Of a stretch of DNA of 64,000 bases, positions 12,958 through 23,636 are shown in pieces. The stretch's first letter is position 1. The number at the start of each line of letters is the position of its first letter. The notes under the pieces are model-generated. The model was not told where the DNA came from. It ran no database searches and saw nothing but the letters and a program-made list of their open reading frames with translations. The translations under genes and the position numbers were made by a program. Source of the stretch: Diphasiastrum complanatum (lineage: Eukaryota > Streptophyta > Lycopodiopsida > Lycopodiales > Lycopodiaceae); NCBI GenBank assembly GCA_029204225.1, contig CM055110.1, positions 41,273,862 to 41,337,861 on the forward strand, in the 5' to 3' direction.

Positions 12958-13629
12958 CACTACCAGAACATAACGCTACATACATTTAGCGTTGTTTAGG
13001 ATTGAAGCATACATCACAGGTACTACACCTTTATAATATACATCTATAGACTTCACAAAGGAGTCGGGTTTTTCTATTGTACTACGATGATAGATAGTAT
13101 TGGCAATGGTTCATGATGAATAATGGTATGTAGATGTCTCATATTTCTAGTTATAGCTTTAATGATATGAACTCATTTAAAAAGTATTGTTGTGGTAATG
13201 CATGAAGAATTGATAGTAGCGAATACATTATGGCATCCTCACAGGATAACTCATCCACCTCTATTCAAGTACGAGCTTTATCTACGTTCTTCTTATCACT
13301 TTGATAAAGCAGAAACGTTATTAAGCAGGAGTCTTTTCCAAATCCTCGTTAACATCTTATTATTACTATAACATTTTCATTGCTTAATAGTCTCTAGGAT
13401 TAGAATGGCATGGAGATGCCCTAACACAACGGTCGAGACTCTACCAGCCAATGTTATTCTTCGTTATTGCAGCCTATAACTACGTAGATTTCACACGTGC
13501 CCTTTCAAGTTTATATTATGACCAAAACTACGACTCGAGCTTGAGCACCCTTGGATTTGACACCATTTGTTAACTGTATCGTACAAACATAACTGAATGT
13601 AGGGGTCTGAAATTGGTAGTCATATCTAT

Positions 13630-13735
13630 GATAGGTTCGTACAGTACAACATGTTCGTACTGTACCATACAACATATTCGTATTGTACAACGGTTTCGTA
13701 CCGTACAATAGGTTCGTACCGTGTTGTACAGGTCT
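13630..13735. repeat. GTTCGTAC-type tandem repeat, ~20-bp units
   Basis: Five degenerate units of about 18-23 bp built around TTCGTAC and GTACAAC. The motif is largely self-complementary around GTAC, so the array has palindromic character. Confidence 0.75.
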
Positions 13736-13821
13736 CAAAACTTATCATACTTATCATATGTTTGTACCATATAGCAGGTTTGTAACCCCAACATTTACTC
13801 TGTAGCCACAGTCTCAAATCT

Positions 13822-14012
13822 CTAAACCCTAAACCCTAACACTAATTCTAAGCCTCACCCCAACTATAACCCTAATCTTAAACCCTAACCATAAATTATA
13901 AACCCTACACTCTAAACCCTAATCTTACCAAAAACCCTAACCCATACTTGATATTCCATTTTATAACTAATACTCTAAACCCTAATCTTAACCCTAATCC
14001 TAACCCTAATAC
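13822..14012. repeat. Degenerate plant-type telomere repeat (CCCTAAA)n
   Basis: Many copies of CCCTAAA and variants such as CCCTAA and CCCTAAT in one orientation, interrupted by unrelated bases. This is the Arabidopsis-type telomere sequence in C-rich orientation, decayed and interstitial. Confidence 0.85.
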
Positions 14013-14439
14013 TAACCTTAAAGTGGGCTCACAGTTGAGCTTTTCAAAAGTTTACTAAAGACTAAAGTTGACAAAAGACTAAAACATGGGTTGGATCTTA
14101 TGTTCTCAACAAATCGGACCTGCACGTTCAGCTTTTGATCCTTGGACCTTTTTAACTTTCATCGACTCTAGTCCTTGCTGGGGAACGGATGAAACGGATG
14201 TAGAAAAGTGTCAGATGACGAATCGGATCAAGACGATCCTACTACTGCTCGAAGACAGGGTCCGACGGGGTTCCCTCGGTGTCTTCACTACTAATAACTA
14301 AGTAGGCAAACACAATAATAAATTTGAGTTCCGCGGTTGTGTGTGGAAGCAAAGAGTAGACAATCAAGCAAGTCAAGCAAAAGGTCAGACAGAAAGTGGA
14401 AAGCGTGCAATACTAACAAAGAATCTAGACGCATATTAT

Positions 14440-16178
14440 ATCTTTGTTGTGTAATAAAAATCAGCCGTCTCGCTCTGTCTCTATGGATTTAAATCCCCAG
14501 ACAGAAGTGAGTTTCGTCCAAATCGGTCATGTCGAATTCAGAAGACAACATCTGTTTAGTATCTTTCACCAGACTTGTATTGTTGCTGAAAAGCAATGTG
14601 TCATCGACGTACAAGTTGATTATAATGAAGGATTGTTGCACTGACTTGAAGTAAACATTGCAGTCGGTAGTGCTTGGTTGAAAGCCTTGTCGGATTAGGA
14701 ATGTGTTGATCCTCTAAAACCAAGCTCTAGTTGATTGTTTCAAGCCATAAAGTGCCTTATGGAGTTTACAAACATGATGCTCCATACCTTCGAGAACGTA
14801 TCCTTCAGGTTGGAGCATGTAGATGTCTTCTTCGATGACTTCGTTCAGATAAGCTGTCTGTATATCAAGTTGATGTACTTCGAGGTCGGTTGCTGTAGCA
14901 TACGATAAGAGAACTCGGATCAATGAATGCTTGACTACTGGACTGAAAGTCTCGTTGTAGTCGACGTTGGGGATCTGAGCGAATCCGCGTGCTACCAGTC
15001 GTGCCTTCCTTCGTTCAATAGCTCCATTGGTGTTGTACTTGATCTTAAAGACCCATTTGCAATCGATAAGTTTGCAACCAGCAGGAGCTTCGACTAATGA
15101 CTATCTCTGGTTCTTGATCAGAGATAAATACTCTCTATCCATTGCTTCTCTCCAGAGATGGGAGTGTGGTTGGCTAAGTGCCTCTTCGACTGCATTGAAA
15201 GATAGGCAGACTCAGGAGTATACCTTGTGGGCTATGTGCGCACTCGGCTTGATCTTCTTGGAGGAAGTGTTGTTGGTTGATGATCCATTCCTTGGATTTG
15301 TCGATGTTGTATAACAACATCTTCGTCTGACTCGTTGTCGGGTAGTTGATCGATTATCGGCACACTTGAGCCAAAGGCTCAGATCGTCGTGTCGGAGGCA
15401 AGTGTCGGAGGTTCACATGAAACTTTATCCTTGCCTTTGAAGTCGATAAACTGATCCTTGATAAAGACTATATCTCTGCTAAACAAAATCTGTTGGGTAT
15501 CGAGATCCTATAGCTTGTAGGTATTGTAAAAAGAAGTGTATCCAATAAGGATGCTCTTGAGACCTTGAAGTCGAATCTTCCTTGTCTCCTTTGGGTACTG
15601 CACGTAGGCGATGCATCCGAATACATAAAGGTTCTTCATAGAAGGTTTAGATTCTGTCCAAAACTCATGTGGTGTTTTGTCTGAAAGGAACATCTGTTTT
15701 GGATGTAAGCTGCAGCGGAGACAACTTCAACCCAGAAGCTCTTTGGCAAAGATGTGTGTCCCAGCATGCATTTGGCTGACTCGACAAGGGTACAATTCTT
15801 TCTCTCGGCTAAGCCATTTGATTGAGGCGAATAAGGAGTGATAAACTAATGTTCAATGCCTTGGGTTTGGCAGTACTCCTTGAATTTGGTAGAGATGTAT
15901 TCTCCACAATTGTCGGACCTCAAGGCTTTGCATGTCTTACCAATCTCTTTCTCTGCATGCTCTTTGAAGATTCTGAAGCAATTGAAAGCTTCCAATTTCT
16001 TCTTGATAAAATAAACCATAGTTCTTCTGAAAAATTCATCAATAAAAGTTATAAAATACTTTGCATCCTTCAGTGAAGGATTTTGCATTGGGCCACAAAT
16101 ATCTATATGTACAACATCTAGTAATCCTCTAGCAGTATGCTGATGGCTTGATCTAAATGGCTTCCTGACTTGTTTACC

Positions 16179-16185
<7 letters not shown>
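14440..16185 (-). pseudogene. Broken copia pol: integrase and N-terminal reverse transcriptase
   Basis: On the minus strand the integrase core is readable from about 16.15 kb (DAKYFITFIDEFFRR, then CKALRSDNCGEY, then SNGLAERKNCTL), giving the D, D and E positions. The later integrase region has stops. Reverse transcriptase is recognisable at 14.92-14.45 kb: EVHQLDIQTAYLNE, ALYGLKQSTRAWF, and the catalytic box LYVDDTLLF near 14.60 kb. Stops and frame changes run throughout, so it is inactive. The right edge coincides with a (TA)n tract at 16186. The left edge stops before the C-terminal part of the reverse transcriptase. Confidence 0.8.

Positions 16186-16253
<68 letters not shown>
16186..16253. 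repeat. (TA)n microsatellite
   Basis: About 34 TA units, joining the broken copia integrase to the first copy of the 1.04-kb repeat. Confidence 0.95.
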
Positions 16254-16256
<3 letters not shown>

Positions 16257-17296
16257 CATTTGTGCAGATGAAAGGCGTGGAGTCATTGTGCCATCAAGAA
16301 GAAGATCGTGGCTGGCAATTGTCATTGTCAAGTTAGTTTGCACAATACAGGAAGTGAGCGTGAGGAGGCTCGATAAGTCAGACTTCCCCGATATGTCAGA
16401 TAAGTCAGATTTTCCCGATATGTCGGGTCTACCCAATAAGTCATCCAACTTCGACAAGCCAGGTCACTTCGATGAGTCAGACTACCATTTTCTTGTTGTC
16501 TTCAATTATAAATGATTATGTGACAATGCATGTAACGTTGCAGCAATGAATGGAACTACATTAACATGGGATTTAGGAGAGTAGAGGAGGTAAATCCAAC
16601 AGTCCTCACAAACACCAGTCCACCATTGTTGGCTCTATTTGAAGTTTAGTGGATGGATTCTTTTTACCATTCTAACTCGACACCACCGGCACGACGAGGG
16701 TTGGGTTTTGTGAGTTTTGGTTTTGAAGATTTATGGTCAATCTTGTCACTCATGATCTGAATCTATGTGGACGTGTCGAGTGGCTTAATCTTTTTATTAT
16801 GTTGTTGTTGTGATGTGCAAAGTGTGGGTGCATGTGTGCTTTGTCTATGTCTACAGAATAAGGAGAGAGCTTGAGACTCTAAGACTCGAGATACATCTAG
16901 ATTCGTTTCCTTTCACATAATATAAATGACTATAAGTAAAGTGTTGCCTATGTGACCTTTCTAATAGAAAGGATGTAAAATTTGAGCTCCTGCTTTAATC
17001 TGTAGTTTTTGACTTGTTGTGTGGTTGGCAACTGCATAAGCAATGGATCATACATGTCTCTGGTCTCTACAACATAGAGAGCAATGTGGGTAGTGGAGGG
17101 AAATGCAAAAAAACGTAACAAAATGCATAAGCAATTCCCCTACTTCAGCTAGAAAACCAAATAAAGTACATAAGCAATTTTGCTACTTGTGCTAGGGAGG
17201 TATCATACAATAGACTATACAGGAAAATCAACCTCTTAATAGGACAATAGATAACTTGAAACGAATGAAAATAACTGAGGCATCAAACTTACTTCG
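16254..17296. repeat. 1.04-kb dispersed repeat, copy 1
   Basis: Nearly identical to 18376-19417 at a constant offset of about 2122 bp, with only scattered substitutions and very few indels. It carries an internal direct repeat (two copies of a GATAAGTCAGA-type unit at 16.37-16.43 kb) that can be read as Asp-Lys-Ser-Asp repeats, but no credible gene. The left end abuts (TA)n. The right end stops abruptly at ACTTCG. The ends are not TG...CA and no primer-binding site adjoins, so it does not look like an LTR. Confidence 0.85.
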
Positions 17297-18350
17297 GATG
17301 TTCAGATAGTTAACCATTTGTACATTACACATTCAATAGTCTACATAGACTAGGAAATTTTGTTGCATATACAAGGCTTTCAATCTACAGTTTTAGATAT
17401 TTAGTACCAAAAGGACTTGCAAATTTGCCAGTTTTTGGGTTACCTTTTTCAAGATAATTGTTATGAATTATTGTTTCTTAGGAAGATAATAGATTTAAAT
17501 GATGGTTTTTCAGTAGCGTTTCAAGTTGATTTTCTCTAAATTCAGTTTGCAGCTTGGTGTACACACCAGTGTACACACCCTGTATAAAAAAGCCATGATG
17601 CTTTTAAGTTTTATTAGTTACCCTTTAAATTTTGACATTTGGGCTTTTTTAGGGGCTTAGAAGGTTCCATTACTGGATTCAAAACCGAGCTCCCAAAAAA
17701 TGCTCAAAATCCTTCCACAGCTCAGGCGCTACTTCTCCAAGATATCCAGCTAATAATGCTCCCCCCCCCCAAAAAAAAAAAAAACTCAGAGATCTAAAAA
17801 TAGTTTCTAGCCCATGCCCAATTTCCAAGATTTCATGGCTACAGCCTATCTGTGCATCCAAAGATGTCATATGTATATAAAGGAGATTGTTTGGAAAATG
17901 GTTGAAGTGTTACATGAGATGATTCGAATTTTTCCGATGACTCGAATTTTTCCGAAGACTCGAATTTTTCCGAAGACTCGAACTTTCCGAAAGACTCCAT
18001 GGAATTTTTCCAAAGACTCGAACTTTGAGCTCAGCAAAGAAGGATTTTCCGACCCATTCATGAACAACATATTCACTTTGAACTCCCTTACCCATCCATG
18101 CACTTTGAACCATGGGCCGCCCGTTAACAGACATTTGCAAACACAATCGCCTATAGCCCCCGTCAACCTTTTTATTAAGGTACTCCATGTGCTATTGTTG
18201 AACATGGTTAAATTTTGACCCCTATTATGGCCGAGATGTGTGAGGCATGTTAGATATTCGAAATGCGAGATGTGCAAGATCGGCCATTATCCAAATCATC
18301 GGCCACCACCTAGATCGGCCGTCATCGCCCGTCAACGACGGGCACACTTT
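17297..18350. other. Unique spacer between the two 1.04-kb repeats
   Basis: No gene is supported. It contains a homopolymer junction (C run then A run, about 17761-17784) and an 18-bp tandem repeat at 17.93-18.02 kb. Confidence 0.6.
17928..18025. repeat. 18-bp tandem repeat
   Basis: About five units of the form GACTCGAATTTTTCCGAA, the last ones degenerate. Since 18 is a multiple of three, it keeps reading frames open on both strands, which explains the overlapping spurious ORFs here. Confidence 0.85.
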
Positions 18351-18375
18351 GTATATATATATGTATATATATAAT
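18351..18375. repeat. Short (TA)n tract
   Basis: An imperfect TA tract at the left edge of repeat copy 2, matching the position of the longer TA tract at copy 1. Confidence 0.8.
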
Positions 18376-19417
18376 TTACATTTGTGTAGATGAAAGGCGT
18401 GGAGTCGTTGTGTCGTCAAGAAGAAGATCGTGGCTGGCTGTTATCATTGTCAAGTTAGTTTGCACAGTATAGGAAGTGAGCGCGAGGAGGCTCGATAAGT
18501 CGGACTTCCCCGATATGTCGGATAAGTCAGGTTTTCCTGATATGTCGGGTCTACCCAATAAGTCCCCAGCTTCGACAAGTCGGGTCACTTCGATGAGTCG
18601 AGCTACCATTCTCTTGTTGTCTTCAGTTATAAATGATTGTGCGACAATGCATGTAACGTTGCAGCGATGAATGGAACTAGATTAACATGGGATTTAGGAG
18701 AGTAGAGGAGGTAAATCCAACAGTCCTCACAGACACCAGTCCACCATTGTTGGCTCTATTTGAAGTTTAGTGGATGGATTCTTTTTACCATTCTAACTCG
18801 ACACCACCGGCACGATGGGGGTTGGGTTTTGTGGGTTTTGGTTTTGAAGATTTATGGTCAATCTTGTCACTCGTCATGTGAATCTATGTGGATGTGCCGA
18901 GTGGCTTAATCTTTTTATCATGTTCCTGTTGTGATGTGCAAAGTGTGGGTGCTTGTGTGCTTTGTCTATGTCTACAAAATAAGGAGAGAGCTTGAGACTC
19001 TAAGACTTGAGATAAATCTAGATTCGTTTCCTTCCACGTGACATAAATTACTATAAGTAAAGTGTTGCCTATGTGACCTTTCTAATAGAAAGGATGTAAA
19101 ATTTGAGCTCCTGCTTTAATGTGTAGTTTTTGACTTGTTGTGTGGTTGGCAACTGCATAAGCAATGGATCATACATGTCTCTGGTCTCTACAACATAGAG
19201 AGCAATGTGGGTAGTGGAGGGAAATGGAAAAAAACGTAACAAAATGCATAAGCAATTCCCCTACTTCAGCTAGAAAACCAAATAAAGTATATAAGCAACT
19301 CTGCTACTTGTGCTAGGGAGATATCATACAATAGACTATACATGAAAAACAACCTCTTAATAGGACAATAGATAACTTGAAACTAATGAAAATAATTGAG
19401 GCATCAAACTTACTTCG
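18376..19417. repeat. 1.04-kb dispersed repeat, copy 2
   Basis: Second copy of the 16254-17296 repeat in the same orientation. To its right the sequence changes at once into the LINE-type ORF1 fragment read on the minus strand. The breakpoint falls at the same base as the right end of copy 1, so the repeat has two sharp ends. Confidence 0.85.
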
Positions 19418-19419
19418 CC

Positions 19420-20104
19420 ATGCTGTCTCCAAGCAATCCTCTTGTTCATATGAAAGTGTGGATAGTAAGTCCTTAGCTACCGCTAGGGGATCAATTTCAG
19501 AGGAGATACCACAAACACAAATAGTCTGAGCTTTGTACTCCCGCTTTGTTTGCTCCTGCATAGCTTGTGAGATCATCACGGAATTCTGCTCCCGAGAGGA
19601 TTTATGCAGGTCCGCCCAAGATTTGGTTGAGGATTGGATCTTCTCTTCCAAAACCCTAACCTGCTGGGGATCAATCTGTGATGTCTGTGATTCCGGTAAT
19701 ACTTGAAGATCAGTAATGGCTGCATTTTCACCTTCTAGTGATTTTGCCTTTCTCTGGCAGGCTATGATGCTAGATGATTGCTTTTGGAACTCACTCTCCA
19801 TTCTGTTTATGACAACGTATACCCCAATCATGTGAAATCCATGTGTGGAGTCGTATTAGCATCACCGGGGGAAGTTGCTGAAGAAATGTTAGGTGAAGGA
19901 GTAGCCACATGTGAAATCCATGTGTGGAGTCGTATTAGCATCACCGGGTGAAGTTGCTGAAGAAATGTTAGGTGAAGGAGTAGCCACAGGAGCTGTGGAT
20001 GGCAAAGCCAGTGACGAATTCTTTTTTCCCTTTCTACGGGTTGTAACCCACTCAGTATCCATGGTTGGAGTAGGTCGACAGCTGCTGTCAAGTCGAGGGA
20101 TCAA
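19420..20104 (-). pseudogene. LINE-type ORF1 fragment, minus strand
   Basis: The minus strand reads a basic N-terminus (WVTTRRKGKK), a Ser/Pro-rich linker, a coiled coil, TKSWADLHKS, and an RRM-like start (QTICVCGISSEIDPLA through DCLETAWR). The order matches the ORF1 fragment at 2667-3540, supporting the LINE assignment. A 79-bp tandem duplication in the linker (copies starting near 19831 and 19910) shifts the frame. The RRM is cut off at 19417 where the 1.04-kb repeat begins. No reverse transcriptase is present. Confidence 0.55.
19829..19987. repeat. 79-bp tandem duplication
   Basis: Two nearly identical adjacent copies beginning TGTGAAATCC at 19831 and 19910, differing by about one base. 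The 79-bp period is not a multiple of three and breaks the minus-strand ORF1 frame. Confidence 0.9.
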
Positions 20105-20252
20105 GCAAGATACTCAGGCTTGTTGCCCCGCTCTAAGACTCCAGCATCCTGCCCAGCTCCAAGACCTCCAAGACTCCACGGGATTCAACGCTGATCATTG
20201 GGATCTTCTGAGAATCCCCAGCAAAGCAACGACAGGGGCAGCAGCCTTGGAG

Positions 20253-20289
20253 CAGGAGAGAGAGAGAGAGAGAGAGAATGAAATTTGAA

Positions 20290-20324
<35 letters not shown>

Positions 20325-20530
20325 TTCAAAAAAATAAGCTTGTATGTGCATGCATATGTATGGATAAGCAAAGAGTAGGGTCTAGGTGTGACATAGGAGA
20401 GTGCGCGCGTGCATGCATGCATGTCCTAATAGCTTTGTGTGTGTGTGTATGTGTGTGTGTGCGAGTGTGTATATGTGCATGTGTTGTGTGTGCAATGTGT
20501 GTGTTTATGGAGAGTGTGTGTGGGGGGGTG
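20253..20530. repeat. (GA)n and (GT)n microsatellite cluster
   Basis: A GA tract at about 20257-20277, a GT tract at about 20291-20321, then patchy GT/GC-rich purine-pyrimidine alternation to about 20528. On the minus strand these are CA and CT tracts just upstream of the LINE ORF1. Confidence 0.9.
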
Positions 20531-20584
20531 ACGGCCGATGATTTGGATGGCAACTGATAGTTTAGGAAGAAGTTCTGAATACCT

Positions 20585-21770
20585 CTCGTCCGTTTTTTAT
20601 TGAATCTGACCAATTTTTTGGCCCGACAAGCCTAGAATCTCAAGACTGTGTTTAGAGTTTCTAGTTCGGACGCATGTTTCGCTGCGAGTGTTGAACCATT
20701 TGGAGCCTGGTTTAGTTCTATGGGTTTGTCTCGACATGCAGAGGACGGAACAGACGGTCTGGAAAATGAACTCCGTTCAACGGCACTGGATCAGTTCTTG
20801 GGGATGGTCATGTGGGTTCGTGTCGAGCCACACACCTGTGGACACCTCCTGTTCGAAGTTCTGCCCGTTTTTTACTGAATCCGACCAATTCCTGGCTCGA
20901 TGGGCCTAGATTTCCAAGACTGCATTTAGGGTTTCTGGTTCGGACACACATTTTGCTATGAGTACTGAACTGTCTGGAGCCTGATTTAGTCTTGTGGATT
21001 TGTCTCAGTGTGCAAGACATGATGGAACAAACCGTCTAAAAAACAGTTTCCGTTCGACGACACTAGACTAGTTCTCGGAAATGCTGGAGAATAGTCCATT
21101 TAGTGGCATTCCCTCCGGCAGAAAGGGCATTTCTGGACAAACGGTGTCGGAGTTGAGCTACAAATGGTCCTATTTTTTCTTGTTGAGCCACGCACCTGTG
21201 GACACCTCTCATCCAAAGTTTTGACCGTTTTTTACTACGTTTAGGGTTTCTGATTCAAATGCATGTTTCATTGTAAAGACTGAACTGTTTGGAGCTTGGT
21301 TTAGTCCTATAAATCGTTTTGACGTGCAGCATAGGATGGAATAGACTTCTTGCAAATTGGACTCCGTTCGTTGACACTGGACCAGTTCTTAGGGATGTTG
21401 GAAAGTAGTCCATTTAGTGGCATTCCCCCTGACAAAAAGAGCGTTTCCGGACAAATGGCATTGAAATTGAGCTACAAATGGTCTGGTGGGTTCGTGTCGA
21501 GTCCACGAACCTGTGGACACCTCCTGTCCGAAGTTTTGACCATTTTTTACTGAATCCGACCAATTCCTGGCTCGACAGGCACTACATTTAGGGTTTCTAA
21601 CTCGGACGCAAATTTCGCTGTGAGTACTGAACCATTTGGAGCCTAGTTTGGTGTTGTAAGTTCGTATCGGTGTGCAGCACATGACAGAACAAACGGTTTG
21701 AAAAATAGACTTCGTTCGTCGGCGACACTGGACCGGTTCTTGGAGATGCCGGATCAAATTCTACCTAACA
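20585..21770. repeat. Tandem array, ~280-350 bp units, four copies
   Basis: Four diverged units share blocks such as CGTTTTTTACTGAATCCGACC, GTTCGGACGCATG, CTGAACCATTTGGAGCC and ACACCTGTGGACACCTC. Starts of the first block are at about 20591, 20867, 21226 and 21540. Later units carry an extra ~85-bp block (AGTCCATTTAGTGGCATTCC onward) missing from the first, so period varies. Reading frames across it are incidental. Confidence 0.8.
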
Positions 21771-23215
21771 AACAAATAAAAGTAAAAACACAAACATAAA
21801 CTATCTATGTTTAATGTTAACGTTACTTCGACATTATGTTGGCCATTTCTAAATACATAATGAGAAACAAAACATTAGCATTAGGCTTTACGATGCTTGT
21901 GTGTGTTATAGGGTGCCTGTGTTTTTGGTTTTAAGCTTGGTCCTCTTAAATCTTGGTTTTGAAACACTACAAAATGAATTTATTGGTTTAGTGTATGCAA
22001 AGAAGATAGGTAGAATAAAGCTTACAACCCCATCTTAGTAATAATAGCATGTATGGCATATGGTTTATATATGGCATGAGCATCATTAAAAGTGGCTAAT
22101 ATCACGGAAATGGATTCTCCAAGTGAATCTCTAAGCATGATGCATTATGCACAATATGTGTTCAAGAATGTAAATATTATTATCATGTACTACAAAGAAA
22201 TGATACCAAGTCAAGATAAACTCACTTGAAAGCATTTTGAATATGAATTTTTTTTTTTTGAAAGTCAACCACTTTACTATGAGAATCCAATGGCATTTCC
22301 AAAGTCAAAAAACGATGTTAAACAAAGAGAAATATTGGGATCACTACTATTTATGGTGTAATGTCTTAGTAAGTGGCTCACTACTATTTATGGTGTCATT
22401 TTATGGCATTACCAGCACATTCCATTGGCAAGGAATATGATTACGTGGTCCACTGGTCCTACAACAACAATGTATCTGTTAGTATAGATTTGTAGTGCAT
22501 AAGACATCGTCCATCGCCATTATGATCTTTCCAAATTCCGAGATGTAAGAATGCTCTATCCACCAATCACAAGCGATTGCAAGCATATTCCCATGCCTGT
22601 TTAATCGATCCAGCGGGATTCAACGGCCCACTTTAAACTATTCTCTGATACCGCCATAACAGAACACATTTCGCATGAAAAATCTATCCAGGTTCTCTAT
22701 TGACCTTGACCTCGACCTCAACCTCCCTTTTTCGAAATATGGACAAAACTTATGTTCTAATCAACCAAAGAAGTCTGAGCCACAATAGGTTCATCTGCCA
22801 TGCTTTCTGCCCCTCCCTTCTCTAGAGCTCCCAATGATGATATGATAGTAATATACATCAATGCATTTATGTGGTGATTGATAGCAGGAGCAGAAATCAA
22901 CTGGGCTTCAATTTGTGTGTGAATCGATGATAGCAGGTAGGATCAGAACAATTGAGCTTCTTTGGAAGATGGTGAGGTTGAAAGAAGATCCAACAAAGAT
23001 GAGACTGTCTTGTTTGCCTGTCTATGCATTGCCTGCTGGGAAGGATAAGATCAAAAAACTGATCAAAGCAAGTCAAATGAGAACAAAATGTGAGCATTTT
23101 TTGTGTGAAATTCTATCAATCGTCCGTCAATTATCACCTTTTGTTATGCCATATTGATCAAACTCCCATGATTCTTTCAAATCCAAAACCAGCATGAGAA
23201 GTCGAGGAGACACAC

Positions 23216-23218
<3 letters not shown>

Positions 23219-23303
<85 letters not shown>

Positions 23304-23345
23304 GAGAGCGAGAGCGAGAGCGAGATGGAGAAAGAGAGAGACCCG

Positions 23346-23394
<49 letters not shown>
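23219..23394. repeat. (GA)n microsatellite, interrupted
   Basis: Two long GA tracts separated by about 50 bp of GCGA-rich sequence. Spurious Arg-Glu and Ser-Leu frames arise here. Confidence 0.95.
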
Positions 23395-23396
<2 letters not shown>

Positions 23397-23572
23397 TGTG
23401 TATGCCAAAAAAAAAAAATTGTATGTGTTATTTTTTGACCTTATGTTTGGAAATGTATTTTAGTTTTTTTCTTTGTAAAATGTGTGACATGTTTCGTGGA
23501 CAGAGCATGACATTTTTGGTGATACAGGGTTAATTTTTTTACGGTAACCCTTGCACTCTCTCTAAAATATCT

Positions 23573-23595
23573 TTATATATATAATTATAAATATA

Positions 23596-23634
<39 letters not shown>

Positions 23635-23636
23635 TA
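23573..23636. repeat. (TA)n tract
   Basis: An interrupted TA tract in AT-rich intergenic sequence. Confidence 0.9.

Larger units (their letters stand above)
12958..14440. other. Non-coding insertion-like block within a copia element
   Basis: The left edge begins CACTACCAGAACA, resembling a CACTA-transposon terminal repeat, with a 7-bp inverted pair (AACGCTA/TAGCGTT) at about 12971-12995 like a subterminal hairpin. A matching right terminus was not found. The block also holds GTAC-rich tandem repeats (13.63-13.73 kb) and telomere-like repeats (13.82-14.01 kb). No coding sequence is supported. Confidence 0.4.

Noticed and set aside
13822-14012. Telomere-like repeats as a chromosome end
   Set aside because: The array is short, degenerate and interstitial, with transposon sequence on both sides.
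17814-18277. 136- and 134-codon frames across the 18-bp repeat
   Set aside because: The repeat length is a multiple of three, which keeps frames open on both strands; no domain outside the repeat.
16254-19417. The two 1.04-kb repeats as LTRs of a small retrotransposon
   Set aside because: Ends are not TG...CA, there is no primer-binding site or polypurine tract next to them, and the 1-kb interior shows no gag or pol.
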